DNA of 11,974 bases from an uncultured Porphyromonadaceae bacterium (lineage in GTDB: Bacteria > Bacteroidota > Bacteroidia > Bacteroidales > Muribaculaceae). The stretch is from contig URQP01000084.1 of assembly GCA_900550025.1 (NCBI GenBank), positions 1 through 11,974 of the forward strand. The letters run 5' to 3'. The notes under the pieces are model-generated. The model made no database searches and was not told the origin of the DNA. It worked only from the letters and a program-made list of their open reading frames with translations. Shown here piece after piece: positions 1-7,000 of the stretch. Made by a program: the position numbers and the translations under genes. How positions within the stretch are numbered: position 1 is the first letter of the stretch; each line of letters starts with the position of its first letter.

Positions 1-26
1 AGCAGGTCGCCGCCCCCTTTCTAAGC

Positions 27-68
27 GAAGTGGAGACAGACGCAGGTCAGCCTCCACTTCCTTTTTAT
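27..68 (+). terminator. Hairpin terminator of a gene left of the window
   Basis: A 9-bp perfect stem, GAAGTGGAG at 27-35 with CTCCACTTC at 52-60, encloses a 16-nt loop and is followed by CTTTTTAT. The T-run makes it a rightward terminator, presumably for a gene ending at or before the window edge. A TAA at 22-24 is in frame from base 1 and could be that gene's stop. Another frame stays open to a TGA at 78-80, so the true end of the upstream gene is unresolved. Confidence 0.45.
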
Positions 69-70
69 GC

Positions 71-220
71 TCATATATGACTTTGCAATTTTATTATGGC
101 AGATGTTTTTATATAGTTATTAACTATTTTTGTCCCTATAATGGTACGAACACTTCTTGCTACTTTTAAGAAGAGCCTTTCTGATATGAGTTTGCGATAT
201 GTTTTGTTTGGTAACAGCAT
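71..220 (-). CDS. 49-aa basic hypothetical protein
   Basis: An ATG at 220 opens a 49-codon frame that ends with TGA at 71-73. The start lies 6 nt past the stop of the 240-aa gene, so it is most likely the last cistron of the leftward operon. The product is rich in Lys and Arg, with hydrophobic stretches around residues 16-33 and 38-45, and shows no family I recognise. It has no Cys motif and no signal peptide. Tight spacing is the main argument for it being real; its small size and ordinary composition are the arguments against. The hairpin at 27-68 lies just beyond it, but its T-run points the other way. Confidence 0.4.
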   Translation of the reverse strand: MLLPNKTYRKLISERLFLKVARSVRTIIGTKIVNNYIKTSAIIKLQSHI

Positions 221-226
221 CTTAAC

Positions 227-949
227 TTAGTCGAATAAATATTTATATTCACTACCTAATAATTTTTTCAGTTGTTGTGGCTTTAAGTAAGAATCGCCTG
301 TGTCATCAAAATTCCAGCGAGATGTTACCGAGGCGATTTTGTTATCCTCTACACCTATTACAATAAGTGACATTCCGTAATCATCGTATGGGTACTTATC
401 TCCTCTCAATTTTGGAACTTTTTTAAAGTCAGACCTTTCTGCTATAAAATACTTTAATCCGTTGGCTGTATACGCTTTAAATGCAGTTTCATCGAGAATA
501 CACCAATTCGCATAATTTTCATATTGACGGACTTCATCATAATCTGTTAATTCAAAAACTTCGTATGAAGCATCAGGTGGTGCTTGATACGGTTCTGCTT
601 CAAGGTCAATCCTTGAAATATCTTGCACATCTTTAATTGACAGACCGTTAAAATCCTTGTCATAAAAATCGGCTTCAGGCGTATTTCTCAAATTATAAAG
701 CAGTTTGTTGACCTTATACACGTCTTGTGGGTTTTGAATATCCAAGTCAGTCAGAAACCAGCGGGTGAGACCGTAATAAAATTTTCTAAGCTCGCCCTTC
801 AAATTGGGTAGTTTGTCAAGCAATAACTGGATAAACAAATCCGCTTCTTCTCGAGAAAACTCGTTCCTCATTAAAAGATTTCGCGCAGTGCGTCTTGAAT
901 GCTGCTCTACACCATCTGCTATTTGTCTTGCCAATAACTTTAAATTCAT
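227..949 (-). CDS. 240-aa hypothetical protein with a W-C-I ... YGMS ... SRWN domain
   Basis: No characterised function can be assigned. Residues 1-115 are charged and mostly helical (RNLLMRNEFSREEADLFIQ, then DKLPNLKGELRKFYYGLTRW). The C-terminal part, about 125-240, resembles a domain I recall from uncharacterised Bacteroidales and phage proteins: an aromatic/acidic lead-in (YEVFELTDYDEVRQYENYA), W149-C150, then DDYGMSLIVIGV at 189-200, SRWN at 210-213, and a leucine/lysine-rich end. The ATG at 949 follows the preceding stop by 9 nt and is preceded by AT-rich sequence, as is usual in Bacteroidetes. The gene is AT-rich relative to the right half of the window. Its neighbours are small accessory genes, so a mobile-element or phage origin is likely. 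The domain match is from memory and unverified. Confidence 0.75.
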   Translation of the reverse strand: MNLKLLARQIADGVEQHSRRTARNLLMRNEFSREEADLFIQLLLDKLPNLKGELRKFYYGLTRWFLTDLDIQNPQDVYKVNKLLYNLRNTPEADFYDKDFNGLSIKDVQDISRIDLEAEPYQAPPDASYEVFELTDYDEVRQYENYANWCILDETAFKAYTANGLKYFIAERSDFKKVPKLRGDKYPYDDYGMSLIVIGVEDNKIASVTSRWNFDDTGDSYLKPQQLKKLLGSEYKYLFD

Positions 950-958
950 AGCTACATT

Positions 959-1204
959 CTACTTTACTTTCTTTGTCTCTGTGTATAGGCGCTCTGTGTC
1001 AAATAAGGGGTCGTTCCAATATTCAAGCAACAAATCCTTATTCAAAATAATCCACTCTTTAACTTGTTCTAATACTTTCGCTGATACTATTGATGAATCA
1101 CCCGCTAATACTCGTGGGTTATCTTCAATAGACACTGAAAACTTTTCTTTTAAACTCTTTACCACCTTTAACCTTGGCTTATGTTTGGGTACTTTTGAAC
1201 TCAC
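959..1204 (-). CDS. 81-aa hypothetical protein, probably the 3' part of a frameshifted 113-aa gene
   Basis: The frame ends with TAG at 959-961 and its only standard start is a GTG at 1202-1204. The C-terminal half (VLEQVKEWIILNKDLLLEYW, residues 44-63) is a helical, W-containing segment like the tail of DUF4160-type small proteins; that comparison is tentative. The open frame continues upstream of the GTG for 16 more codons (reading YGEPKGKTTGISTIIF) with no ATG, GTG or TTG, and that extension looks coding: a glycine/lysine stretch followed by a beta-like hydrophobic run. It stops at a TGA just where another frame, starting at ATG 1299, is open. The simplest reading is one gene broken by a single-base frameshift. 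Initiation at GTG remains possible, since the AT-rich upstream region suits Bacteroidetes. Confidence 0.55.
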   Translation of the reverse strand: MSSKVPKHKPRLKVVKSLKEKFSVSIEDNPRVLAGDSSIVSAKVLEQVKEWIILNKDLLLEYWNDPLFDTERLYTETKKVK

Positions 1205-1209
1205 AAATA

Positions 1210-1299
1210 TTATTGTGCTAATACCTGTTGTTTTTCCCTTAGGTTCGCCATATCACAGACAGGGTCTGTCTGCCTCTTAAATATCTCTTTTAGGTTCAT
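1210..1299 (-). pseudogene. 5' fragment (29 codons) of the frameshifted gene continued at 959-1204
   Basis: ATG at 1299 opens 29 codons that begin MNLKEIFKRQTDPVCD and stop with TAA at 1210-1212. The start context is nearly the same as that of the 240-aa gene (21 of 25 bases around the ATG, and the same MNLK beginning), which argues that this is a genuine start. Past residue 16 the frame becomes low-confidence, while the -1 frame becomes open and reads YGEPKGKTTG into the 81-aa protein. One extra base near 1251-1254 would give a continuous 113-aa protein. A hairpin, ACAGAC 1255-1260 with GTCTGT 1264-1269, sits beside the break. If the frameshift is not real, this is a short upstream ORF ending 5 nt before the GTG. 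Confidence 0.4.
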
Positions 1300-1354
1300 A
1301 GCTGCTTTCTGCTTTACTCTTATCTATTCCTTATACGAATTATTACAACACTGC

Positions 1355-1489
1355 TTAATCTGTATAACTTACAAAATACTTACAAAGCTTCTTGCATGCT
1401 GTAATTCTTTTGGCAAGCTTCATACAATACATTCTATAATCGAATATTAGTACATAGAACTTACAATATTCACAACCTTTCTTGTCCAT
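1355..1489 (-). CDS. 44-aa cysteine-rich protein, possible zinc-binding knuckle
   Basis: The ATG at 1489 lies 2 nt after the stop of the 52-aa gene, and the frame ends with TAA at 1355-1357. The product has six Cys: C6 and C9 as C-x2-C (CEYC), C22, C32 and C36 as C-x3-C (CKKLC), with aromatic residues between (KFYVLIFDYRMYC, KYF), counting C15-less spacing by eye. This looks like the small metal-binding knuckle proteins common in phages and mobile elements, where paired cysteines hold one zinc ion. Zinc binding is inference; only the Cys pattern is seen. The rest of the chain is basic, which would suit nucleic-acid contact. Tight coupling to its neighbour supports expression. A 55-nt gap follows before the next start. 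Confidence 0.6.
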   Translation of the reverse strand: MDKKGCEYCKFYVLIFDYRMYCMKLAKRITACKKLCKYFVSYTD

Positions 1490-1491
1490 AG

Positions 1492-1650
1492 TCAGAGCTT
1501 AGAATAGTCGGGGATTATGGGGTTGTCGTTCTCGTCATACTGGACGTCAACGTCCATATTAGAATTATTATCACCCCACATCCAGCAACTAAACTCATAA
1601 TTTGTCATTGCAGGTACTCTCTTGATTAAAGAAGTTTTCACTTCAGACAT
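1492..1650 (-). CDS. 52-aa acidic hypothetical protein
   Basis: ATG at 1650 to TGA at 1492-1494. The start is 15 nt beyond the stop of the SLOG-like fusion gene and the end is 2 nt before the next ATG, so this is an internal cistron of the leftward operon. An alternative start is Met15. The sequence has an aromatic core (YEFSCWMWGD, residues 18-27) followed by an alternating acidic beta-like segment (MDVDVQYDENDNPIIPDYSK, residues 32-51). It has no signal peptide or membrane segment, and I do not recognise a family. Its acidity contrasts with the basic neighbours, so a protein-binding or antitoxin-like role could be imagined, but nothing in the sequence shows one. Confidence 0.6.
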   Translation of the reverse strand: MSEVKTSLIKRVPAMTNYEFSCWMWGDNNSNMDVDVQYDENDNPIIPDYSKL

Positions 1651-1665
1651 AAAGTTTGTAAAAGC

Positions 1666-2073
1666 TTACTTTTGCCTTGGATTGAAAACATTATTGCACT
1701 TATCTCTGTGTGTAAGATACTCTGGTGTAAGTAACTTAACACAAGAATTAAATTTCTCACCTCTTGTGTCATAATCCCAAATATGAACATGTGGTACACT
1801 TTCTTCGTCGTCGGTTCTTACAAAGACTTCAAAACCTAAGTCCTCTATAAAACCTATCCTTGCTATATCGACCATCTCTCGCTGGTCTCTTTCGTTGAAC
1901 TCTATCAATGGGATACCACTCTCCTTTGAGAGTCGTTTTGTATATGAATCAATGCCTTTTGCACCGCCTGATACTAATTCTGCCACTGTCGGCAAATCTA
2001 TATCCTTTAGGACTTGTGTCCATTGCTCATAAGAAACGCTCGGATTTCTTGTGCCTACGATTGCTACTTTCAT
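1666..2073 (-). CDS. 135-aa fusion: truncated SLOG/DUF2493-like domain joined to a PHVHI domain
   Basis: The first cistron of the leftward operon. Residues 1-60 look like the N-terminal Rossmann half of the SLOG/DUF2493 nucleotide-binding fold: MKVAIVGTRNPS at 1-12 (glycine loop after the first strand), then VSGGAKGID at 34-42 (phosphate-binding turn), then GIPLIEFN. Where family members continue with a G-x-x-A-G-x-x-R-N helix, this protein switches to an unrelated segment: MVDIARIGF from Met67, PHVHI at 94-98, TRGEKFNSCVKL and a C-terminal FNPRQK. The second part resembles small stand-alone PHVHI proteins of Bacteroidales and Firmicutes mobile elements (from memory). Met67 (ATG at 1875), preceded by a purine-rich stretch, could be the old start of that gene, so the fusion may come from a deletion. 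A half SLOG domain may no longer bind ligand. I found no convincing promoter upstream. Confidence 0.65.
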   Translation of the reverse strand: MKVAIVGTRNPSVSYEQWTQVLKDIDLPTVAELVSGGAKGIDSYTKRLSKESGIPLIEFNERDQREMVDIARIGFIEDLGFEVFVRTDDEESVPHVHIWDYDTRGEKFNSCVKLLTPEYLTHRDKCNNVFNPRQK

Positions 2074-2131
2074 ATTTTTCGGTTTTGGTAAAATATTATC
2101 AGCCTTGTGTGTGGCAAGGTCTGTAAATTAC

Positions 2132-2229
2132 TAATACGAAAATGAAAATTTAAAAAGGGCGTTTTTGAAGCAAAACAGACATTCAGGACACATTTTGCGA
2201 CATATAGAATAGTTTGGCTTGCGCTTCTC
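2132..2229. repeat. 98-bp intergenic direct repeat, copy 1
   Basis: The first 36 bases (2132-2167, starting TAATACGAAAATG) are identical to 3633-3668. The middle is diverged, and the last 13 bases (GCTTGCGCTTCTC, 2217-2229) are again identical. Both copies have the same orientation, are about 1.5 kb apart and enclose the nuclease gene. A perfect hairpin follows immediately. The diverged middle argues against a recent duplication and for two members of a dispersed repeat family. Confidence 0.75.
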
Positions 2230-2277
2230 AATCAAAACAAGCCGGAACAAGAGTCTGCATTCCGGCTTGTTTTGATT
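2230..2277 (-). terminator. 18-bp perfect hairpin, terminator of the nuclease gene
   Basis: AATCAAAACAAGCCGGAA at 2230-2247 is the exact reverse complement of 2260-2277, with a 12-nt loop. The GC-rich top (AAGCCGGAA/TTCCGGCTT) has an A-rich 5' arm and a T-rich 3' arm, so it can terminate in either direction. The nuclease stop lies 75 nt upstream on the minus strand. It abuts the end of repeat copy 1 and may be part of that element. The 75 bases between hairpin and stop hold no convincing gene. Confidence 0.65.
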
Positions 2278-2352
2278 ATAGGTGATTATATCCTGTCAAA
2301 TTCACGTTTGGATGAGTTATTTGTTGAGGATGACTTTGTTCTGAAAATGTCG

Positions 2353-3282
2353 TTATAAATATCTTTCAGTAAGGTAATCAATGTATGCCTCGTTTCCCTC
2401 GCGGTAATCTTTTGCCAATGTTGCTATAACCTCTTGATATGTTATGTGGCGGAAAAGGATATTGTCTTTTTGGGCAATCGAAGCAAACTGTTCTATTTCT
2501 CTTCGGTGTTCCGCTCCTTCTTCGCCAAGCACGTCGTACCATAGATACAGAAGTCTGAATTTCACGCGTTTTTCTCGATAGTTTGCCGACAGTCCCAATA
2601 TATGCTTGACGAGTTGGGCTGCATCCAAATGTTTAAACAGTTTGTTGTCGGGTGAAATTTGTTTTGCCAAGTCGTAGAGGTTAGGCAGTTCCGTCCATAA
2701 TGACTCATTGCGGATGTATGCCTCACGCAAACCCTCATGGCTATTGCCATAAGGCTCTGTGTATTTCGATTCTATAGCCGTGTGGCAAAGCGGTTCTTCA
2801 ATCACTACATCGAGATTGGCGGGTTTTCTGAAAGACACGGAGTCATCGCTGATTCTAAACTTTTTCTCGAAATAAATTTTTGCCGCATTCTCTTTTGGCG
2901 AAATTTCTGATATGTCAGGAGCGTCTGTGCCGGCATTTTCGGTTACGGTGTCCGGCTGTGGCTTCCTCCGCAGATTCAAGGCATACATAAGCGGGGATAT
3001 GTCCTTCCCTTTCCAGTACTGGAAGAGATTGACCACGATTGCCGAAGATGAGTGTACGGCTTTCATTTTAGCCAAACGGTTGGCGGTGTCTTTGGTTTCG
3101 CCGCCGTCGCCGGCATTGTAAGAATCTGCGGAATCCTGTGTGAGGGGTTCAAACAGATTGTCGGCAACATTTTGCAAATAAGTCTTTTCTCCATCAGCCC
3201 CGATAGTTCCGCTGACCAGTTCAAAGCCCTGCCGTTGAGCCCAGCTCGATTGCTTTTGCTTGATGAAACTCAAACCATTCAT
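2353..3282 (-). CDS. PGN_0703-like PD-(D/E)XK nuclease (putative restriction endonuclease)
   Basis: A 309-aa cytoplasmic protein, likely a DNA endonuclease of the PD-(D/E)XK superfamily. The core is visible: N156-L157-D158-V-V-I forms the strand with the first acid, and A169-I-E171-S-K173 is the E-x-K strand, followed by YTEPY. Upstream, HSSSAIVVNLFQYWK (77-91) matches the S-S-x-A-x-x-x-N-x-F helix of PGN_0703-type nucleases, and LDAAQLVKHILGL (219-231) gives a Q-x-x-x-H element further on. Family assignment is from memory of these motifs. No methyltransferase or specificity gene adjoins it, so it is not an ordinary two-gene restriction system here. It may act on modified or foreign DNA or be a homing-type nuclease. 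The ATG at 3282 is preceded by AT-rich sequence. A promoter at 3556-3584 and a leader of about 270 nt lie upstream; repeat copies flank the unit. Confidence 0.7.
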   Translation of the reverse strand: MNGLSFIKQKQSSWAQRQGFELVSGTIGADGEKTYLQNVADNLFEPLTQDSADSYNAGDGGETKDTANRLAKMKAVHSSSAIVVNLFQYWKGKDISPLMYALNLRRKPQPDTVTENAGTDAPDISEISPKENAAKIYFEKKFRISDDSVSFRKPANLDVVIEEPLCHTAIESKYTEPYGNSHEGLREAYIRNESLWTELPNLYDLAKQISPDNKLFKHLDAAQLVKHILGLSANYREKRVKFRLLYLWYDVLGEEGAEHRREIEQFASIAQKDNILFRHITYQEVIATLAKDYREGNEAYIDYLTERYL

Positions 3283-3549
3283 ATTGTTTAAGATTTTGTG
3301 TCAACTTGGCCCCTTCGTTTGACAGTTACAATAATAGAAAGTGTGGAGCCATTCGTTTACCGTGCAGGAGGTTCTGACAAAACCCAAAAGCAAATAAACA
3401 ATACTCCACACCTGATTGGTATATGTTTTTTGGACATATACGGCACAAGTGACGAGTGTCATTGCTTATCCATGCTTTTTTTGAAACTGTCAGATTTCCT
3501 ACACAGGATAAAAGCGAAACACTTTCACAAAACATTGCCGCTATTTGCA
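3283..3549 (-). ncRNA. Candidate structured 5' leader or small RNA upstream of the nuclease
   Basis: Several inverted repeats nest here. TGACAGTT 3320-3327 pairs with AACTGTCA 3485-3492. Inside, GTGTGGAG 3341-3348 pairs with CTCCACAC 3404-3411, GTATATGT 3419-3426 pairs with ACATATAC 3434-3441, and a short stem-loop lies around 3448-3463 (loop GAGT). Outside, the minus-strand AAAGTG...CGCTTT near 3510-3525 can form a further hairpin. A good promoter at 3556-3584 points into it from the right. Together this resembles a multibranched RNA or cis-regulatory leader about 270 nt long. Stem significance was judged by eye, with no energy calculation. Open frames run through on both strands (75 and 88 codons), but neither looks like a protein. 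Confidence 0.3.
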
Positions 3550-3555
3550 GCATTG

Positions 3556-3584
3556 CAAAGATAGTAAAGTTTCCCTTGAAACAA
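3556..3584 (-). promoter_or_regulatory. Bacteroidetes-type promoter for the nuclease leader
   Basis: On the minus strand TATCTTTG (3556-3563) matches the -7 consensus TAnnTTTG exactly. A TTG at 3582-3584 sits 18 nt upstream as a -33 element. The predicted start is near 3550, which would put the nuclease ATG about 265 nt downstream. Confidence 0.5.
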
Positions 3585-3632
3585 TAATATCCACTCTTGG
3601 AGTACCGTTTTATTTGCTCCGGGTATATTATA

Positions 3633-3731
3633 TAATACGAAAATGAAAATTTAAAAAGGGCGTTTTTGCGCCAAATCGGATGTTTGGGATATATTTTCAG
3701 ATAAATAGGACATTCTGTGCTTGCGCTTCTC
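3633..3731. repeat. 99-bp intergenic direct repeat, copy 2
   Basis: Direct copy of 2132-2229: an identical 36-base head (3633-3668), a diverged middle with one indel, and an identical 13-base tail (3719-3731). In this copy GGCG...CGCC around the T-run can pair, which copy 1 cannot do. A 7-bp stem, ATTATAG 3739-3745 with CTATAAT 3756-3762, follows a few bases later, in the place where copy 1 has its 18-bp hairpin. Confidence 0.75.
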
Positions 3732-4005
3732 GTTCAAAATTATAGCTGTCGTACTCTATAATTACCTAATTTAATTGTATCCGCTTATTCTTTACAAAGC
3801 ATTGCGGTTTTGCGAAACCGCTATCCGGCTTTTAGATTATCTTATCACCACTAAGGCGTAGTTATTATTTACAGAAACCATCTTCCTGTGTCGGATTTGA
3901 TGTGATATTTTGGAGATTATACGGCTTTATATGTGGATATTTATCGTTTTTTGTATCGCCCTTGGTGCTTAAATGTATAATGCAAATTATAAAATCATAA
4001 TAAAA
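3732..4005. other. Non-coding AT-rich stretch with small hairpins
   Basis: No gene is supported. Besides the stem at 3739-3762, there is a compact hairpin GCGGTTT 3804-3810 with AAACCGC 3815-3821 and tetraloop TGCG. It is followed only by a weak T-run (GGCTTTTAG), so a terminator role is doubtful. The rest, to the LRR promoter, shows nothing I can assign. Confidence 0.4.
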
Positions 4006-4006
4006 G

Positions 4007-4037
4007 TTGCGTAATTTAAAAAATATGAATACTTTTG
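4007..4037 (+). promoter_or_regulatory. Promoter of the LRR surface protein gene
   Basis: TTG at 4007-4009 (-33) and TACTTTTG at 4030-4037 (exact TAnnTTTG) are separated by 20 nt, as in Bacteroidetes sigma-ABfr promoters. The start should be near 4044, giving a 5' leader of about 32 nt. No strong Shine-Dalgarno precedes the ATG at 4076, which is normal for this phylum. Confidence 0.65.
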
Positions 4038-4075
4038 ACTAAATATAATTATTACAAACCTTTTAATAAGTCGTT

Positions 4076-7000
4076 ATGAAAAAACAATTTTTACTATTGT
4101 TGCCGTCGCTGCTTCTCTCGTGGGGAGAGATGAAAGCTGACGGTGTCATTACAATCGAGACGGCGAAAGCTGTCGGTGAGGAATTGTCGGTGACGACATA
4201 CTGCACATCAATCAACGAGCCTGTAATCATCGACTGGGGTGACGGCATTGAAAAGTCTTATACAATTGATCCTGATGGCTGGGGTTTTGAGCAGGAACAG
4301 ACTGAGGCTATCAAGGGACAGACAATCAAAATCAAAGGAAATATCAAGTGCCTTCGTTGTAATGAGCAGCAGCTTACTTCATTTTCGGCAGAAGGCTTGA
4401 CTTCAATCACTGAACTCGACATTTCGGAAAACCAGATAACAGAGGTTGACCTTTGCGAGATGCCTGAATTGGTGGATTTTGATATGTCGAAGAATAAACT
4501 GACTGCGCTGACATTGGCAGGTATGCCGAAGCTCGAGGATTTGAATTTGAGCTATAATGAGATTGATTCGCACGAGTTGTACATGTCCTCGCTTGCTGAA
4601 AACTTGGTTGAGTTGAACGTATCGAGCAACAAGCTTGTAACTCTCAATCTTAAAGCGTTCAGTAATCTGGAATATTTCTATGCTTCAAATAATCCGGATT
4701 TGACTACGGTGGTGTTTTATGACGGCAGTACTAAGCTGCGCATCATCGATATGTCGGATTGCTACATAATGCATTTCTACGGCATAAGTCTGCCCAACCT
4801 GTCGCAGTTGCTGCTTAGCAATAATGCTCTGCTTGACTGGGAGGTCGGTGATTATCCGAATCTTACAAGCTTAAGTGTCATAGGCAACCAATTAACGTCG
4901 ATAGATGTCACTAAGTATCCGAAATTGTATCAATTCTCTTGTAGCAATAACCGGCTTTCAAGTCTGAACCTTTCCAACAATCAGGAATTAATCACTCTTA
5001 TGTGCTCGGACAATGAGTTGACGGCACTCGACCTTTCGGTGAACACTGAGATATCGACTTTGGATGTCGCTAACAACAATCTTGCGAAACTCGACATAAC
5101 TATGCTTCGCAATATACATGAACTTGACATAAGCGGCAATCCTTTGCGGCGCATAGACCTTACGAACGCATATTTCTTACAAGAATTCGTGGCGACCGAC
5201 ACACAATGCGATTATTTCTATTTCAATTACGTAAGTCCGTCAGGAACATTTGAGAAGGTTGACATCCGCAATAATCCGCGTATGACATCGGATGCTCTGA
5301 GCATGATGTACAAGACAATGCCGGCGCACGGAGATTCGTGGTCGAGCGAACCTACATTACTGATAGAAGGCTCCAACGGAGAGCATTCCGACACTGATTA
5401 TGTGACGAGCAGCGATATGCAATGGAAAGTGGATGTAGAGGGTGACGGAACTGCTCAGAACGCGGAGACGGATGTGACAATCGACGCGACATTGACTGAG
5501 GAGACTGTCCATGTAGAAGGACAGACAGGTGGCAATATGACGCTTGATGGAGTATATGATTTTCCGAAATACACTACGGAAAACGGTGCGTTTGCGATAG
5601 CACAATGGCAGGCACCTTATTATCAGTCGCTGAAGTCTGTGTCCGACAAAGCTAACATCGGTGTTCCTATTTGCGTTTATGCAGAGCCGGCAGATGGATA
5701 TAAGTTTAAGAGCGTGACAGTCAACGGAGAGGAGATTGCCGAGGACTGGTTCGTAATCAACGGGCCGTCAACAATCAAGGTGAACTTCACTTTGGTGGAC
5801 AAATCCATCTCGTTCACGACAGACAAAGCCGGGCGCACAATGCAGTTCTCCCTCGCTTCAGATGAGCCAAACGCAACAATTCAAATCGATTGGGGCAATG
5901 GCTCGCGTCAGGAGAAAGTCATAGACAATTCCAGTATGACGTATATTGATGGTACTTCAGCTGGAGAGACTATCACTATATATGGTGATGTGACGCATGC
6001 TAATTTTGAGAGCTATGAATTGCCTAATACGGATTTGATTGATAATGAAATCACGTCAATCGACCTTTCGAAGAACGATGGTCTGAGGGAATTGTGCGTC
6101 TATGGCAATCCGTTGACTTCCCTCGACGTGACAAATCAGAAGAATCTGGTATATCTTGACTGTGCGGCCTGCTACGAACTTACAGAATTGGACATAGCGG
6201 AGAATGCCCGGCTTGCTTATCTTGACTGCCATGCCAACAAGATAGGGTCTCTCGATTTGTCGAACTGCTCAGGATTGGTGGAACTGAATGCGGGCAACAA
6301 CGAACTTACTGAAATAGATTTCGGGAATAATCCGGAGTTGATGTCCGTTAAGTTGACTAACAATAAACTCACATCTTTGGATGTGTCGAATCTTGCAAAA
6401 TTGGAAGAATTGGAGGCCAATGGAAATATGCTTGCGGAAGTGGATGTCGAGAATAACGGTAATCTGGTTTCGTTGTCACTTGGCGATAACGACCTTACAT
6501 CGCTTGACCTATCTACTAACACGAAATTGCAGAGCCTGTCGTTTAACGACAATGCCATTCATTCGATAGATTTGAGCATGCTCCGCGAACTTGGCTCTAT
6601 AAATTGTGGCGGAAACGGTATGACAGCTTGCGAAATGGACGATTTCTATTGGAATCTTCCAGAGTTCCCGTATGATGAGGATGAAATCACAGGCACGACC
6701 CTTACTGTACAGACCGGAGAGGAAGAAACGCCTAACGATGCCCGTAATGCCGACAGCTTTATAGCGACGGATAAAGGCTGGATTGTCAATATTACAGGAA
6801 ACGCTTCCGGTTGTGACGAGGCTTATATCACTATTCTTCCTTCTGTCAACGGCTCCATTGCTCTTGCGGACGTTGACGGTAATCCTGTAGAATCAGGCGA
6901 CAAGGTTAAGAAAAATTCGGCAATAGAGGTTTCTGCCATGCCGGAAGACAGTTATACACTTGACGCGGTAGTGCTTAATGGTGAAAATATCGAAGGTACT

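Noticed and set aside
1252..1269. Programmed -1 frameshift signal
   Set aside because: No X-XXY-YYZ heptamer is present and the hairpin is upstream of the shift point.
804..1280. Rightward 158-codon open frame
   Set aside because: It lies antisense to the leftward operon, has Ser/Phe-rich composition typical of a complementary-strand shadow, and is spaced with nothing.
1368..1470. CRISPR-like short repeats (three ACTTACAA copies)
   Set aside because: The copies are too short and irregularly spaced, and they fall in and around the 44-aa coding region.
2280..2355. Rightward open frame ending LFVEDDFVLKMSL just past the nuclease stop
   Set aside because: The frame runs back through the repeat and hairpin without a credible start, so it is probably chance; it could be a relic of a gene end.
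3298..3564. Rightward 88-codon and leftward 75-codon (3326-3553) open frames
   Set aside because: They overlap each other antisense and look low-complexity and protein-unlike. The leftward ATG falls at the predicted transcription start. Nested inverted repeats explain the region better.
3804..3821. Hairpin as a rho-independent terminator
   Set aside because: It lacks an adjacent T-run, and no gene ends next to it on either strand.
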